NCBI RefSeq assembly: GCF_031846185.1 | Contig: NZ_JAVRIF010000002.1 | Span: 124,001-188,000 of the forward strand | From: Thalassotalea_H castellviae | GTDB taxonomy: Bacteria > Pseudomonadota > Gammaproteobacteria > Enterobacterales > Alteromonadaceae | Length of the DNA: 64,000 nt | Reading direction: 5' to 3' | In this document: positions 8,816 to 17,967 of the stretch, piece by piece | Layout of the letters: each line of letters opens with the position of its first letter | Numbering within the stretch: the first letter of the stretch is position 1 | The notes under the pieces: generated by a model | Database searches by the model: none | The model's input: the letters and a program-made list of their open reading frames with translations, nothing else | Told to the model about the DNA's origin: nothing | Position numbers and translations under genes: made by a program

Positions 8816-9607
8816 TTAAAAAAAATGTTGATAAAATTTACTTATTTTAATAGTTTTTTCGATATTAGAAGGCAATTGATAATGCTGTCTAAACTGCTTA
8901 TAAAGCTCAGAATACCACTTATTTTCGCTATTATTGTCCTTAAGAAGGACTAGTTTATGTCCAATAAATTCTTCTATAACTGAAGTTAAATCATCAAGTT
9001 TATCGATACTAATGCAAAGTACAGATACCCCTTTATTATCGATTAAGCTATAACCTAATTCCTTATTAAATGCCTTTGAATAAATATCAACGCCTGTCAT
9101 TGGTTTAAACTCTTTATCAAACCAATTTAACGGATAAAAATGATCAAATTCTTCATTAAACACTTTTTCTAAAAGTAGTTTAGGTTGGCTACGAGTAGGC
9201 AAAGGAGTTCTTCTGGTATTTAAACAATTCGTGTGAACGGAAAACAAATAAGCGTCTATATCATGAAAAAACATCGACTGGTTTCGCGCTATAGGCTCAC
9301 GAACCAAAGTAATAATTTTTGTATGAGCTCTGCGTTTGAAAATTATACGGTGAATGAAGTCCGATATTTCTCGCTCTAAAGTATAAAAAATAGCTCTAAA
9401 CCCAAACTTATTAAGTCCTTTTTGCCGAATAACACAAGTACTATTTTTCGAGTAAAAAGCATGAATATGTAAGCTACCAGCAATAGCATTTTCTAAAGTT
9501 GTTGAACCAACTTTTCCCATTTGGTAAATAAAAATAGTGTTAGGATCAGCATAACGCTGACATTTTTTTAGCTGCCGTTTAATATACCTTTTCAAGATAC
9601 TCAACAC
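8816..9607 (-). CDS. NKWYS-family putative capsular polysaccharide sulfotransferase
   Basis: 263 residues. The N-terminal IYQMGKVGSTTLENAI (27-42) is a sulfotransferase-type 5-prime-phosphosulfate loop. IITLVREPIARNQSMFF (98-114) matches the 3-prime-phosphate PAPS-binding strand and helix. NKWYS (229-233) is the signature of the Pfam family of putative capsular polysaccharide synthesis proteins of that name. NWFDKEF (161-167) is also typical. It would sulfate a sugar of a surface glycan using PAPS. There is no signal peptide, consistent with a cytoplasmic enzyme acting on lipid-linked precursors. It lies between a flippase gene and the SET-like gene on one strand. Confidence 0.7.
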   Translation of the reverse strand: MLSILKRYIKRQLKKCQRYADPNTIFIYQMGKVGSTTLENAIAGSLHIHAFYSKNSTCVIRQKGLNKFGFRAIFYTLEREISDFIHRIIFKRRAHTKIITLVREPIARNQSMFFHDIDAYLFSVHTNCLNTRRTPLPTRSQPKLLLEKVFNEEFDHFYPLNWFDKEFKPMTGVDIYSKAFNKELGYSLIDNKGVSVLCISIDKLDDLTSVIEEFIGHKLVLLKDNNSENKWYSELYKQFRQHYQLPSNIEKTIKISKFYQHFF

Positions 9608-9645
9608 CCTACTTGTGTCCTAATGAATAAACTAAATGAAAAAAG

Positions 9646-10923
9646 CTAGCGTAATTTATATATGTGTTTATTAACAAAATATAAACTTACTAAATTAAGC
9701 GAAATCATCGATATTGATGTTACCCATGCCGACGCTATTACACCATAAATAGGTACAAATAAAAATAAAGCAACAGAAGTAAACAACGCAATAAAAATCA
9801 TATTTCTACGATGTATTATTTCATGCCCCGTCATCACTAACATAGAAACAACTGATCCTGTCGATAAATTAAACCACTGCCCAACGGCCAAAACTATTAA
9901 AAACGGTGCTGCTTCATAGTATTTCTCCCCAAATAGCACAACTAAATTTTCCGCAAAAAAAGCCACAAATAAGAGCATGAGTGAAGCAAGTAAAATAAGT
10001 AGCTTGGTAGTTAACTTGGCTAGTACTTTAAACTCTTTTAACTGGTTATCACCATATAATTTTGCATATCGAGGTGCAGTGATCATATTGATAACCACCA
10101 AAGGATAAGATAATAATAATGATATTTTTAACGCAACACTATACAAACCAACATCGTCTAAACTAGCATATTTAGCCAAAACCAATACTCCTAGCTGTTG
10201 AGCAATTAACGATGCAATTGAACTTACAAATAATACCCTACTCACAGATAAAACATTAACAAAACCAGACGACTCCAATGAGGAAAACTTAAAAAAAGCA
10301 GTGCCAACCCTTAATTTTATTTTTATTAAAATGAAACTAATTATAACCGCTATCAATGTTGAATAAGCCAAAATGGTTAGCACAGTAAATGCTGATAAAG
10401 ACTCAATATGCAAACAAATCCCCAGCGCTATGCAATAAGTAACAATGCCTGTAAAAAGTAAACTTAAAAGTGGATATTGTTGGCCTTTCAAAACACTACT
10501 GTTTACTCCTAACCATGTTTGAAACGCAGTTAGCACAATGATTAATGGCAACATATCTATTAGTTGAGGCGTCGCTAATAACGAAGTAAAAATAACATTT
10601 GCAAAGCCCCAAAATATAACACATACCATTACTAAATTTATGAGGGTATAAACAATAATATGTTGATATAGCGGAGCAATTTGTCTTAAACCTACCTGAG
10701 CAAAACCTTTAACAATAGCCGGCTCTAAACCTTGCTTTGCGATAGCGACAATAAATAAAATACAAGTCAGAGCTAAATTAAGTAAACCAAACTCTGTCAG
10801 TGAGAGTTTTCTGGCGATGTATACATGAAAACAAAACCCAATAAACGCTGAGAAAAGTTTTAGTACTAATAAAACACTACCTTTACCAAATAAATATCGT
10901 AGTGAAAGCGTATTATCTGTCAT
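9646..10923 (-). CDS. Polysaccharide flippase (MOP superfamily)
   Basis: 425-residue protein with 12 or more hydrophobic segments. The start, LRYLFGKGSVLLVLKLFSAF then YIARKLSLTEFGLLNLALT, is typical of the polysaccharide_synt/Wzx family. It would flip an undecaprenyl-linked glycan across the inner membrane. It is the second flippase in the window (the first is truncated at the left edge), suggesting two distinct glycans or a repeat unit plus an accessory lipid-linked sugar. Flanked on the same strand by two sulfotransferases, so it may export a sulfated unit. Confidence 0.8.
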   Translation of the reverse strand: MTDNTLSLRYLFGKGSVLLVLKLFSAFIGFCFHVYIARKLSLTEFGLLNLALTCILFIVAIAKQGLEPAIVKGFAQVGLRQIAPLYQHIIVYTLINLVMVCVIFWGFANVIFTSLLATPQLIDMLPLIIVLTAFQTWLGVNSSVLKGQQYPLLSLLFTGIVTYCIALGICLHIESLSAFTVLTILAYSTLIAVIISFILIKIKLRVGTAFFKFSSLESSGFVNVLSVSRVLFVSSIASLIAQQLGVLVLAKYASLDDVGLYSVALKISLLLSYPLVVINMITAPRYAKLYGDNQLKEFKVLAKLTTKLLILLASLMLLFVAFFAENLVVLFGEKYYEAAPFLIVLAVGQWFNLSTGSVVSMLVMTGHEIIHRRNMIFIALFTSVALFLFVPIYGVIASAWVTSISMISLNLVSLYFVNKHIYKLR

Positions 10924-10980
10924 TATCTAACCCAAAAAAGCATTTAGGAAATTTACACCAAGCAATAGGATTAATAAGCG

Positions 10981-12009
10981 CTAAAACCATTTAGCTAAGA
11001 TATCTTGTTTAAGTAACTCATTTATTTCTTTCATTTCTTCCAAAAAATAACCATCAAGAAACACTTTAGTACTAGGATGTATCCGCGCGGGTTGCTTTTC
11101 AATTAACGGATTAATAGTACTATACACCTTATTTGCTAGCCTACCGAAAAAGTGAGGCGAGTAAACTTGTTTATTATTATCTTCCTTCTCCGTAGAACTA
11201 AAGTAATTAATGTAGTTATTGTCATTATTACTTCGAAATAACCGCGTTTTTAATAAATGTAATTTGATGTACTTCGGAATTCTTGCTTTATTTTGATGTA
11301 ACTCCAAAGCACTTTTAGGTAACTTTTCTACATCTATATTCAAAAACTGACAAATTTCATCAAGTACTTTTACTTTATTCGTTAAAAAGTCTTCAAACAA
11401 AACTACTTTTACTTGCTCTTCGGCAAAATAACTAAACAATACCTTTAATTGCTTTACATAGGCGCTTCGTTCCAATAAAAGTTGAGGTTGGTATTGCAAC
11501 ATGTCTTCAAAACTAAACATAGCTCGGCCAGCTTTAACCATATGCCAATAATGAGAATAAGTGCGGGCCGTTGGTTGCCTTAGCATGATAATAAGTTTGA
11601 TTTTTTTATTTTGTTTACTTAAACGTTGTAGGGCTAATTCTGAATTAATATAGGTGGTAGAGTCTTCGCCTATCAACTGATTATTACTCGCTCCTGAAAA
11701 TTGCTGCTTATACCATTGCCAATATACTTCAGGTTCATTATTTAAATTTTGACAATGCCAGAACTGTTTATCAAAAGTATTAAATTCAGGATGCTGAATT
11801 AAGTTGTCCATATCAAAAAAATGAAGTTCTTTTTCTGGCATATAAACATCTGGGTGCTGGTTTAATATAGCATGAAGAGTTGTCGTGCCTGACTTCATTG
11901 CACCAGCAATTATAAAGTCAGGTAAATCGGTATCGTTCGGCGCAAGCCATGGTTCAGAGTTATGCATAAAATAAAGCTCAGACGAGTGAATATAGTTCGA
12001 GTTGAACAT
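10981..12009 (-). CDS. Sulfotransferase-domain protein (heparan-sulfate sulfotransferase-like)
   Basis: 342 residues. The PAPS-binding loop is clear: PDFIIAGAMKSGTTTLHAIL (30-49). The 3-prime-phosphate motif LIIMLRQPTARTYSHYWHM (139-157) carries the Arg and Ser expected of the family. YMPEKELHFFD (56-66) is the conserved stretch that contributes the catalytic region in NDST-like enzymes. The protein would transfer sulfate to a sugar hydroxyl or amine. No signal peptide or membrane anchor is seen, unlike eukaryotic Golgi homologues. Located 57 bp upstream of the flippase gene and 29 bp downstream of a GT4 gene on the same strand. Met15 is an alternative start. Confidence 0.82.
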   Translation of the reverse strand: MFNSNYIHSSELYFMHNSEPWLAPNDTDLPDFIIAGAMKSGTTTLHAILNQHPDVYMPEKELHFFDMDNLIQHPEFNTFDKQFWHCQNLNNEPEVYWQWYKQQFSGASNNQLIGEDSTTYINSELALQRLSKQNKKIKLIIMLRQPTARTYSHYWHMVKAGRAMFSFEDMLQYQPQLLLERSAYVKQLKVLFSYFAEEQVKVVLFEDFLTNKVKVLDEICQFLNIDVEKLPKSALELHQNKARIPKYIKLHLLKTRLFRSNNDNNYINYFSSTEKEDNNKQVYSPHFFGRLANKVYSTINPLIEKQPARIHPSTKVFLDGYFLEEMKEINELLKQDILAKWF

Positions 12010-12038
12010 TCACAGCTATAAATGAATTATTAACAATT

Positions 12039-13304
12039 TTAACATGATAACTGGTAAAGAATATCACGTAAATTTTGATTAAGTGTGTGATTGTCAGCCA
12101 TAAATTCAACCCTGTCTCTCGCGTTTCTAACCAGCTGTTCGACTACATTCTCTTTATTGTTGTAGATTAAGGTTAATTTTTCCGCTATCGCCTGGGGATC
12201 TTTCTCTGGAACCAACAAGCCATGTACTTCATTTTCAATAAGTTCAGGTATACCACTGTGGAATGTTGACACAACCGGGACACCAATAGCCATTGCTTCC
12301 ATTAATGTAACAGGAACTCCTTCCATATCACCATCAGACGCAGTAATGCTTGGCTGAAGATACACATCAGCCTTTCGCATAAAGTCCGCAACTTGCGTTG
12401 AAGAGCAAGCGCCAACAAAATGAACAACATCTGCTAAGCCTAACTGTCTCACCAGCAGTTTTAGCTCCGTTTCTAGTTCTCCATAACCTGCTAAATCGTA
12501 GTGTACTTTAATCCCTTTAGGTAAATGCGTTAAGCTCTGTATCGCATATTTTAGACCCTTTTTATCGGTAAAACGTGCAACGGTATAAATTTTTAATAGT
12601 GCTGGTGAACAACTTTCGTGTGTTTCATGTGTTAGTCGTTTTCGGTCAATATTTCCTTTGTACGAAAACTTTTCTAAGTTGATCCCCATTCTCTGGACGT
12701 AAATTTTATTTAATGGGCAACCCAGTTTAACCAGCTTATCTTTCCATAATTCGCTAATAGGTAGCAATAACTCCGTTTCTTTAAAAAGTTTGTGGTAGTC
12801 GTTTGAGTAGCGTGATAAGGATTTAGTGTCAGAAATTTCATGGCCATGGAATATAGTGGCTATTTTGCTCTGTATTAACCCCAGCCTTTTTAACTTATTC
12901 GCGAGTATACCGTTATAGCCAAAATGACATACTGCTACATCAAAATTTAGTACGTTTGGCAACTTAGCCGCAATTGCAGCAAGTAACAAACTTTTTCCTT
13001 GTCGACCATAGTTTTTATCAAGCGATGCGAAAATCACCGGAAAACGTGACGGAGTTATTATGCATTTACACAAACACCCTATTCTATAAAAAAATTGCTT
13101 ATATTTAGTTTTAGGTTCATCTAACAGGTAATGTGTTTTTTCATCAAGGTTATATTGAGCGATGTCTGCTAAAAGTGTACCGTCGCCTTTATGTAAAGAG
13201 ATAATTGTTATATCGCACCCTAAATCAATTAATCCAATAATTTGATTCAAAACGAATGTTTGAGAACGCACTGGGAATTGGTCAACGAAGATGGCTACTT
13301 TCAT
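12039..13304 (-). CDS. GT4-family glycosyltransferase (WcaL/AmsK-like)
   Basis: 421-residue GT-B enzyme. FVDQFPVRSQTFVLNQI (6-22) is the opening typical of WcaL/AmsK-type exopolysaccharide transferases. ATIFHGHEIS (149-158) is a conserved acceptor-domain motif. VARFTDKKGLKYAI (242-255), LAGYGELE (271-278) and the EX7E pair Glu328/Glu336 (MEGVPVTLMEAMAIG) define the donor domain. It starts the five-gene minus-strand block ending in the SET-like gene and lies just past the terminator of the S-layer-like gene. Probably adds a hexose to a lipid-linked exopolysaccharide intermediate. Confidence 0.85.
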   Translation of the reverse strand: MKVAIFVDQFPVRSQTFVLNQIIGLIDLGCDITIISLHKGDGTLLADIAQYNLDEKTHYLLDEPKTKYKQFFYRIGCLCKCIITPSRFPVIFASLDKNYGRQGKSLLLAAIAAKLPNVLNFDVAVCHFGYNGILANKLKRLGLIQSKIATIFHGHEISDTKSLSRYSNDYHKLFKETELLLPISELWKDKLVKLGCPLNKIYVQRMGINLEKFSYKGNIDRKRLTHETHESCSPALLKIYTVARFTDKKGLKYAIQSLTHLPKGIKVHYDLAGYGELETELKLLVRQLGLADVVHFVGACSSTQVADFMRKADVYLQPSITASDGDMEGVPVTLMEAMAIGVPVVSTFHSGIPELIENEVHGLLVPEKDPQAIAEKLTLIYNNKENVVEQLVRNARDRVEFMADNHTLNQNLRDILYQLSC

Positions 13305-13358
13305 TTGTATGGTATTTCAATAAGAAAACAATCATGTTTAGGAACGTAATGGTAAAAA

Positions 13359-13388
13359 TAAAAAAGCGAGCCTAAGCTCGCTTTTTTT
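13359..13388. terminator. Bidirectional Rho-independent terminator
   Basis: GCGAGC (13366-13371), CTAA loop, GCTCGC (13376-13381), preceded by a run of A and followed by seven T. On the minus strand it gives a GC stem followed by a U-run 35-65 bp after the stop of the S-layer-like gene, the expected position of its terminator. No plus-strand gene ends here. Confidence 0.88.
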
Positions 13389-13422
13389 ATTCAGTCTTTA
13401 TAGACAGCTTATTAATCAATGA

Positions 13423-14967
13423 TTAGTTAGCTGAACCGTGTTGACCGAAAGTACCAACAAAACCACGGTCTTGCTCATCTTTCACTTTGTAAGCAGCGTA
13501 TACTGTTACGTCAGCAGCAGGAACGTTAGTTGTAATTTCAATCGCAACCTTACCAGAAGTTACACCAGCGTCAGCTTTAATTGCATTAATAACAGCATCA
13601 CGAATATTCATCACACCACGTGAAGAAGAACCAACAACAATTGATTCAGACCATGCAGTAGATACACCTTCTAACATGTAGCGAACAGAAATATCACCTG
13701 TTTGTACACCAGTGTTAGTATGACGCATAATAACAGCAGTGTTATCATCAAATGGCATGTAAGGTACTGTTACAACAGAACCATTTAAGTTCCATTCACC
13801 TGCAGATTTAGAACCCGTTGACATGCTAATTGTATTAGGAGCAGCTGTTGCATCTTTAGCAGTAATAGAAACTGAGTAAGGAGTTTCATTTAACACTGCT
13901 GCGCCTGTAACGTTACCTTGTACAGGGAATAAAAACTCACCAGCAGTATCAACATCACCAGAAACAGCAGCAGTAATTACTGTTAATGTATCCATATCTG
14001 CATTTAAAGTAGTGCTTGTTAGAGTATCATCACCAGTACCAGTGTAGAATCCACCGCCTAAGTACGTTTGTACTTCTGCAGCTGTAGCAGCTTTACCATC
14101 ATCTGATGTATTAGCAGCAGTTTCTAACCATGAGAAATCACCAGAAAATACATATTCAACAGTAGCTGGTGTGATTATTGTACCTGTAGCATCTAAACTA
14201 ACTGCAATAGCTAAAGTATCTTGGTTAAGAACTTCACCAGTATGCGCATCATCAGCATTTAATGCTAAAGATTTTCTGTCAGCAGAAACATCGATAATAC
14301 CATCCATTGAATCTACTACTGTAGCAGAATACTGTGGCACTAAGTCAGCAACAACAACACCTGATGACACATCAAAGTCAGTTCCTGAAGTATTTGTTGC
14401 AAACGCATCGTAAGTAACTTCAGTAGACGCCGATAAGCCAGTTGCATCTAAGTTGATACCAGTAAGATTTAAAATAACATAACCAGCACTAGTACCTGCA
14501 GTAACGGTAAAACGAACCGCTGTAGCAGTTATATCTAATACATTAATGGTTAATACACCAGACGCATCAGTAAGAGTAGGAGATAAAGAAGTTGCAGTAT
14601 CAATCTGTGCACCAGAAATATTAATTGTGATTGTATCACCGGCTTCATAACCACCAATACCAGCAACTAAAGATGCATTAGCAGGAACGGCTACATTTTG
14701 AGCTGCTTCAATACTACTTGAAGTTGGAGTTGTAACTAAAGTTTCAGCTATTACACATGTTGCACCAACAGCAGGAGTAGTATTAGTTGTACCTGTGGCT
14801 TCATATACACCGTCAACATTTGACGCTGTATCATCAACTACCGCATCACCATTACAGGCAACAGCTGCGCCATTAGCCACTTCAGTTACAGATGTTACAA
14901 CAGTACCTGCATTAGCAAAGCCAGCAATACCAGCGATACTTAATGCTAAAAGAGTTTTTTTAAACAT
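13423..14967 (-). CDS. Exported acidic beta-rich surface protein, candidate S-layer subunit
   Basis: 514 residues beginning with a clear Sec signal peptide (MFKKTLLALSIAGIAGFANA, cleavage after Ala20). The mature chain is rich in Ala, Thr, Asp, Val and Ser, poor in Lys and Arg until the end, and has only two cysteines (Cys38, Cys71), which could pair. It shows repeated short beta-strand patterns and no enzyme motif or membrane anchor. This composition and the roughly 52 kDa size fit S-layer proteins such as the Slr4 family of marine gammaproteobacteria. I cannot align it, so that family link is inference. Translation looks strong: AAAGGAAAA lies about 8 nt before the ATG. The gene is monocistronic, with its own promoter and terminators on both sides, directly downstream of a complete T2SS operon. 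Alternatives are a matrix protein or adhesin. Confidence 0.6.
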   Translation of the reverse strand: MFKKTLLALSIAGIAGFANAGTVVTSVTEVANGAAVACNGDAVVDDTASNVDGVYEATGTTNTTPAVGATCVIAETLVTTPTSSSIEAAQNVAVPANASLVAGIGGYEAGDTITINISGAQIDTATSLSPTLTDASGVLTINVLDITATAVRFTVTAGTSAGYVILNLTGINLDATGLSASTEVTYDAFATNTSGTDFDVSSGVVVADLVPQYSATVVDSMDGIIDVSADRKSLALNADDAHTGEVLNQDTLAIAVSLDATGTIITPATVEYVFSGDFSWLETAANTSDDGKAATAAEVQTYLGGGFYTGTGDDTLTSTTLNADMDTLTVITAAVSGDVDTAGEFLFPVQGNVTGAAVLNETPYSVSITAKDATAAPNTISMSTGSKSAGEWNLNGSVVTVPYMPFDDNTAVIMRHTNTGVQTGDISVRYMLEGVSTAWSESIVVGSSSRGVMNIRDAVINAIKADAGVTSGKVAIEITTNVPAADVTVYAAYKVKDEQDRGFVGTFGQHGSAN

Positions 14968-15061
14968 TTTTTGTTTTCCTTTGTTTCATGAAACTGAGTT
15001 AATAAAATCATTTTTATTTTCTCAAATTTTTATTTACGTTAAAAATAATAACACTTAGGCC

Positions 15062-15076
15062 GTCGCCTAAAGCGAC
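15062..15076 (-). promoter_or_regulatory. Leader stem-loop of the S-layer-like mRNA
   Basis: GTCGC (15062-15066), CTAAA loop, GCGAC (15072-15076). If the promoter at 15091-15118 is used, this hairpin lies about 10 nt from the mRNA 5-prime end, within a leader of roughly 115 nt. A 5-prime hairpin can protect an abundant mRNA. The T-rich sequence after it could also make it part of a weak terminator for the upstream operon. Confidence 0.35.
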
Positions 15077-15090
15077 TTCTAACGCCAGTA

Positions 15091-15118
15091 AGTTTACGCA
15101 GTCAATTTAGCTTGTCAA
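15091..15118 (-). promoter_or_regulatory. Candidate sigma-70 promoter of the S-layer-like gene
   Basis: On the minus strand: a perfect TTGACA (15118-15113), a 16-bp spacer and TAAACT (15096-15091, 4 of 6 matches to TATAAT). Predicted start near 15084, giving a leader of about 115 nt. It lies within a 391-bp gap (14968-15358) that otherwise holds only two hairpins. Confidence 0.45.
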
Positions 15119-15305
15119 ATATTTTCACTAATAATAATCATAAATAACAAACTAAACATGCTCAAAACAATCACTTGTACATTATTCGAACATCAAAGTA
15201 CATAATACTCACTTATGCAAACCGTACCCCACATTTTAATACATTTCAAGCGTAATACCTTAAAAAACTTCACTTAAATGCGCTTTTTTTGAGATTTATT
15301 AAAAA

Positions 15306-15330
15306 TAGGTAAGCTATCTTACATGATAGC
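15306..15330 (-). terminator. Possible terminator of the T2SS operon
   Basis: GCTATC (15313-15318) and GATAGC (15325-15330) form a 6-bp stem with a 6-nt loop 29 bp after the secretin stop. On the minus strand it is followed by TTACCTATTTTT, a broken U-tract. A modest terminator or attenuator between the secretin and the S-layer-like gene. Confidence 0.4.
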
Positions 15331-15358
15331 GACATAATTCAAATATTATTAATTAAAA

Positions 15359-17386
15359 TTAATTTTCAAGCTGCAAAGATTTAAACGATTGCATAAATTG
15401 TGTTTTGATGTCTTCCCACTCGTTTACTGACTCTATAATCCTTGGTGTAACAAGCACTACAAGCTCTGTTTTAGTTGTAGAATCTTTTTGTGAATCAAAC
15501 AACTTACCGACCAGAGGAATACTGGAGAAAAATGGCACACTTGAGTCTGATTTAGTTTTATTCTCTTTAATCAGCCCTCCTAGCACAATGGTTTGTCCAC
15601 TCTCAGCGATGACTTCAGTTTGAATGTTACGCTCAGAGATAACTGGTGAGCCTGCGACAGAAACACCACCATCGGCCTGTCCAGTTGTCTGTTGATCAAT
15701 CTCCATAATAATGACACCTCTTGCGTTTACTGTTGGAGTAACGCTAAGAGAAATCCCCGTATCTCTATATACAACGCTGGTTCTACTCGTGCCGTTAGCA
15801 TCGAAAATAGTTTCACCAACCGTTGGAATAGAGTCACCCACATTAATAGAAGCAGTTACACCATCTCTGACTAGAAGGGATGGCCTCGACAACACATTTA
15901 CATTTGAGTTGGATTGAAATAGCTCTAAAGATACTTGACCCCGAGTGCCAGACAGTACATAACTTAACCCTGATGTACCTGAGGTTAAATTAAAACCACC
16001 TACTTTCGCCGCGCCTAAATTACTTAAACTAAATTCGACACCTGACTTAAACTCATCAGATAAGACAACTTCTGCAATCATAACTTCTAATACGACTTGT
16101 TTTGGCAGTACATCTAAGCGATTTATCAAAGGCAATAATTGTTGATATTCCTCTCCTGAAGTGAAAAATATAATAGAGTTAGCTCGCTCATCTACTACCA
16201 TTTTTATATCTGCCGAGCTAGCACTTCTAACACGACGTCTTTCATTTGTCGTATTTTGGTTACTTGCAGAAGTAGAGTTAGACACTTCATTAAAACCACC
16301 ACCGATCAATGCTTCTAAACTTTCCCCCATATCGACAGCTCTAGAGTATTGAGGTTGATAGATAAAATATTGTTTGTCGGCACTCAATATTGGCTTATCG
16401 ATTTGTTTCAACCAATATACCGCGCGCTCAATCACTTGCTGATTATTGGCAAAAAAGATCAATTTACCTTGTTTATCTAATTCTACCACCGATAAAGCAA
16501 GTTTTGGTGAACTACCTACCGATAAGCCTTCTTGCCCCAATAATTCAGTTATTTTACTTATTAAATCTTTGGTAGGTAAAAACACACCTTGATAAATACC
16601 AATTTGTCTATTTTGCAATGCAGGCTGATCCATTATCTGAACAAGCTCTAATGCTTTTACCACTTCTTTACGTTTACCGCGAATAGTTAAGCTGTTTCGT
16701 TGCTGATCAGGAATAGCTGTAACCCCTAACAATTGTCGTAATGTATTAGCTAATGATATTTGCATTCCATATTCAAACGGCACCATTTGTATTATCTCTA
16801 ATGACGTTTGTGGCACATCATTAGGGTTTTTCCCGTAACCATATGCAAAATCACCTTTGCCCGCTGTTCCGCTATTTTTGTGAATATAAAAAATATTATC
16901 ATCAACGCGCAAGGTATAGTTTCGTTCAATAAGTAATTCTTCGGTTAAGGTAAAAAGCTTGCGTGCTGAGATTGGCGTCTGTAAATTTAACGTCACTGAT
17001 TGATTATCATTTTTAAGCTCATCAGCTACTATATAACTCACTTTTAGTTGCTCACCAAACACATAATGCAAATAATCAGTTAGCGCTAAAGAATCAGCGG
17101 CAATGGTTAACTCAGCACTTTCACTAAATCGTTTTAATATATCCGTCGCCGTTGTAGCTTGTTTAGTACCGAGTTTCATAGGCGCGACAAAGCGAAACTC
17201 TGGCGATACAGGTTCCTGTGCTGTTCTGTTATTGGCTAACAATTCAGCATTACTTACCTCTAGTGCAGTTGTGGTATTTTTTAAATATGACTCTTTTATC
17301 GCCATAGGTTGTTTTGGTGCACTTGTACAGGCACTAAGTATCAGTACGGTTAAACAACTTATACAAAAAACATTTAATTTTTTCAT
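15359..17386 (-). CDS. gspD: Type II secretion secretin GspD, lipoprotein form
   Basis: 675-residue outer-membrane secretin, the exit channel of the T2SS. The N-terminus is a lipoprotein signal (VLILSAC, lipidated Cys20), unlike classical GspD, which has a plain signal peptide and needs a separate pilotin. An N0-like region (about 85-170) and further N domains (about 195-330, including NSLTIRGKRKEVVKALELV) lead to the secretin domain from about residue 425 (VVLEVMIAEVVLSDEF) to the conserved VPFFSSIPLVGKLF near 636. A Ser/Asn/Arg-rich segment (369-390) lies where GspD proteins have a loop. It is last in the 11-gene operon. An MshL/PilQ-type pilus secretin is less likely because full GspG-K pseudopilins are present. 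Confidence 0.88.
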   Translation of the reverse strand: MKKLNVFCISCLTVLILSACTSAPKQPMAIKESYLKNTTTALEVSNAELLANNRTAQEPVSPEFRFVAPMKLGTKQATTATDILKRFSESAELTIAADSLALTDYLHYVFGEQLKVSYIVADELKNDNQSVTLNLQTPISARKLFTLTEELLIERNYTLRVDDNIFYIHKNSGTAGKGDFAYGYGKNPNDVPQTSLEIIQMVPFEYGMQISLANTLRQLLGVTAIPDQQRNSLTIRGKRKEVVKALELVQIMDQPALQNRQIGIYQGVFLPTKDLISKITELLGQEGLSVGSSPKLALSVVELDKQGKLIFFANNQQVIERAVYWLKQIDKPILSADKQYFIYQPQYSRAVDMGESLEALIGGGFNEVSNSTSASNQNTTNERRRVRSASSADIKMVVDERANSIIFFTSGEEYQQLLPLINRLDVLPKQVVLEVMIAEVVLSDEFKSGVEFSLSNLGAAKVGGFNLTSGTSGLSYVLSGTRGQVSLELFQSNSNVNVLSRPSLLVRDGVTASINVGDSIPTVGETIFDANGTSRTSVVYRDTGISLSVTPTVNARGVIIMEIDQQTTGQADGGVSVAGSPVISERNIQTEVIAESGQTIVLGGLIKENKTKSDSSVPFFSSIPLVGKLFDSQKDSTTKTELVVLVTPRIIESVNEWEDIKTQFMQSFKSLQLEN

Positions 17387-17415
17387 TTATTTACTTATTC
17401 GTTAGGTTTTACATT

Positions 17416-17967
17416 TTAATTTTTCGCTACATTTTTATACAGCGTCAATTGAATCTTCTGCGTTGGATCAACTGCAGCGTTTGATAATAAAATCTGGGTA
17501 TTATTCACAATGGTTAATTGGTAACCGTAGACTTCGCTATTTGTTGAAAATTCTTCAATTTTTTTTACACCACTGGTTAAATCTTCAACTTGAATCAGAG
17601 CAATAGGTAACGATGTTTCATTATTTTCAGCTGTTGGTATCACAATTGCCTTTAGTACAAGATTATTAGTACCCGCATAGACAGATGACAACTCACCATT
17701 TTGTAACGCCTGCTGTTCAAGTGTCATTTTATTGGGTGTGCTGGTTTCAACATCACTCTCTGGTTCTTTTTGCCATTGTAAATATTTTAGCTCTATGGCA
17801 TCTCTCGTTTGTGAAGTCACCATTGGTAATGTTAAATCTGTAATAATGGTATTGTTGTTATCTTTATTCACTAGCTCTGTTGTAACCATTAATCGGCTAC
17901 TAATATCACTAATAATCCACAGACTGGTTAACACTAGCACAATGAATGGTATTTTATTTTTAATCAT
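17416..17967 (-). CDS. GspC-like inner-membrane coupling protein
   Basis: 183 residues: one N-terminal TM (about 7-25) and a periplasmic part. The segment from about 94 (SSVYAGTNNLVLKAIVIP) to the end, with VYGYQLTIVNNTQILLSN, follows the homology-region pattern of GspC (and the related PilP), which binds the N0 domain of the secretin. No PDZ or coiled-coil domain follows, so it is a short version. It overlaps the upstream gene by 8 bp and precedes the secretin gene, the position expected of the inner-to-outer-membrane link. Sequence similarity is weak; the call rests on topology and context. Confidence 0.6.
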   Translation of the reverse strand: MIKNKIPFIVLVLTSLWIISDISSRLMVTTELVNKDNNNTIITDLTLPMVTSQTRDAIELKYLQWQKEPESDVETSTPNKMTLEQQALQNGELSSVYAGTNNLVLKAIVIPTAENNETSLPIALIQVEDLTSGVKKIEEFSTNSEVYGYQLTIVNNTQILLSNAAVDPTQKIQLTLYKNVAKN

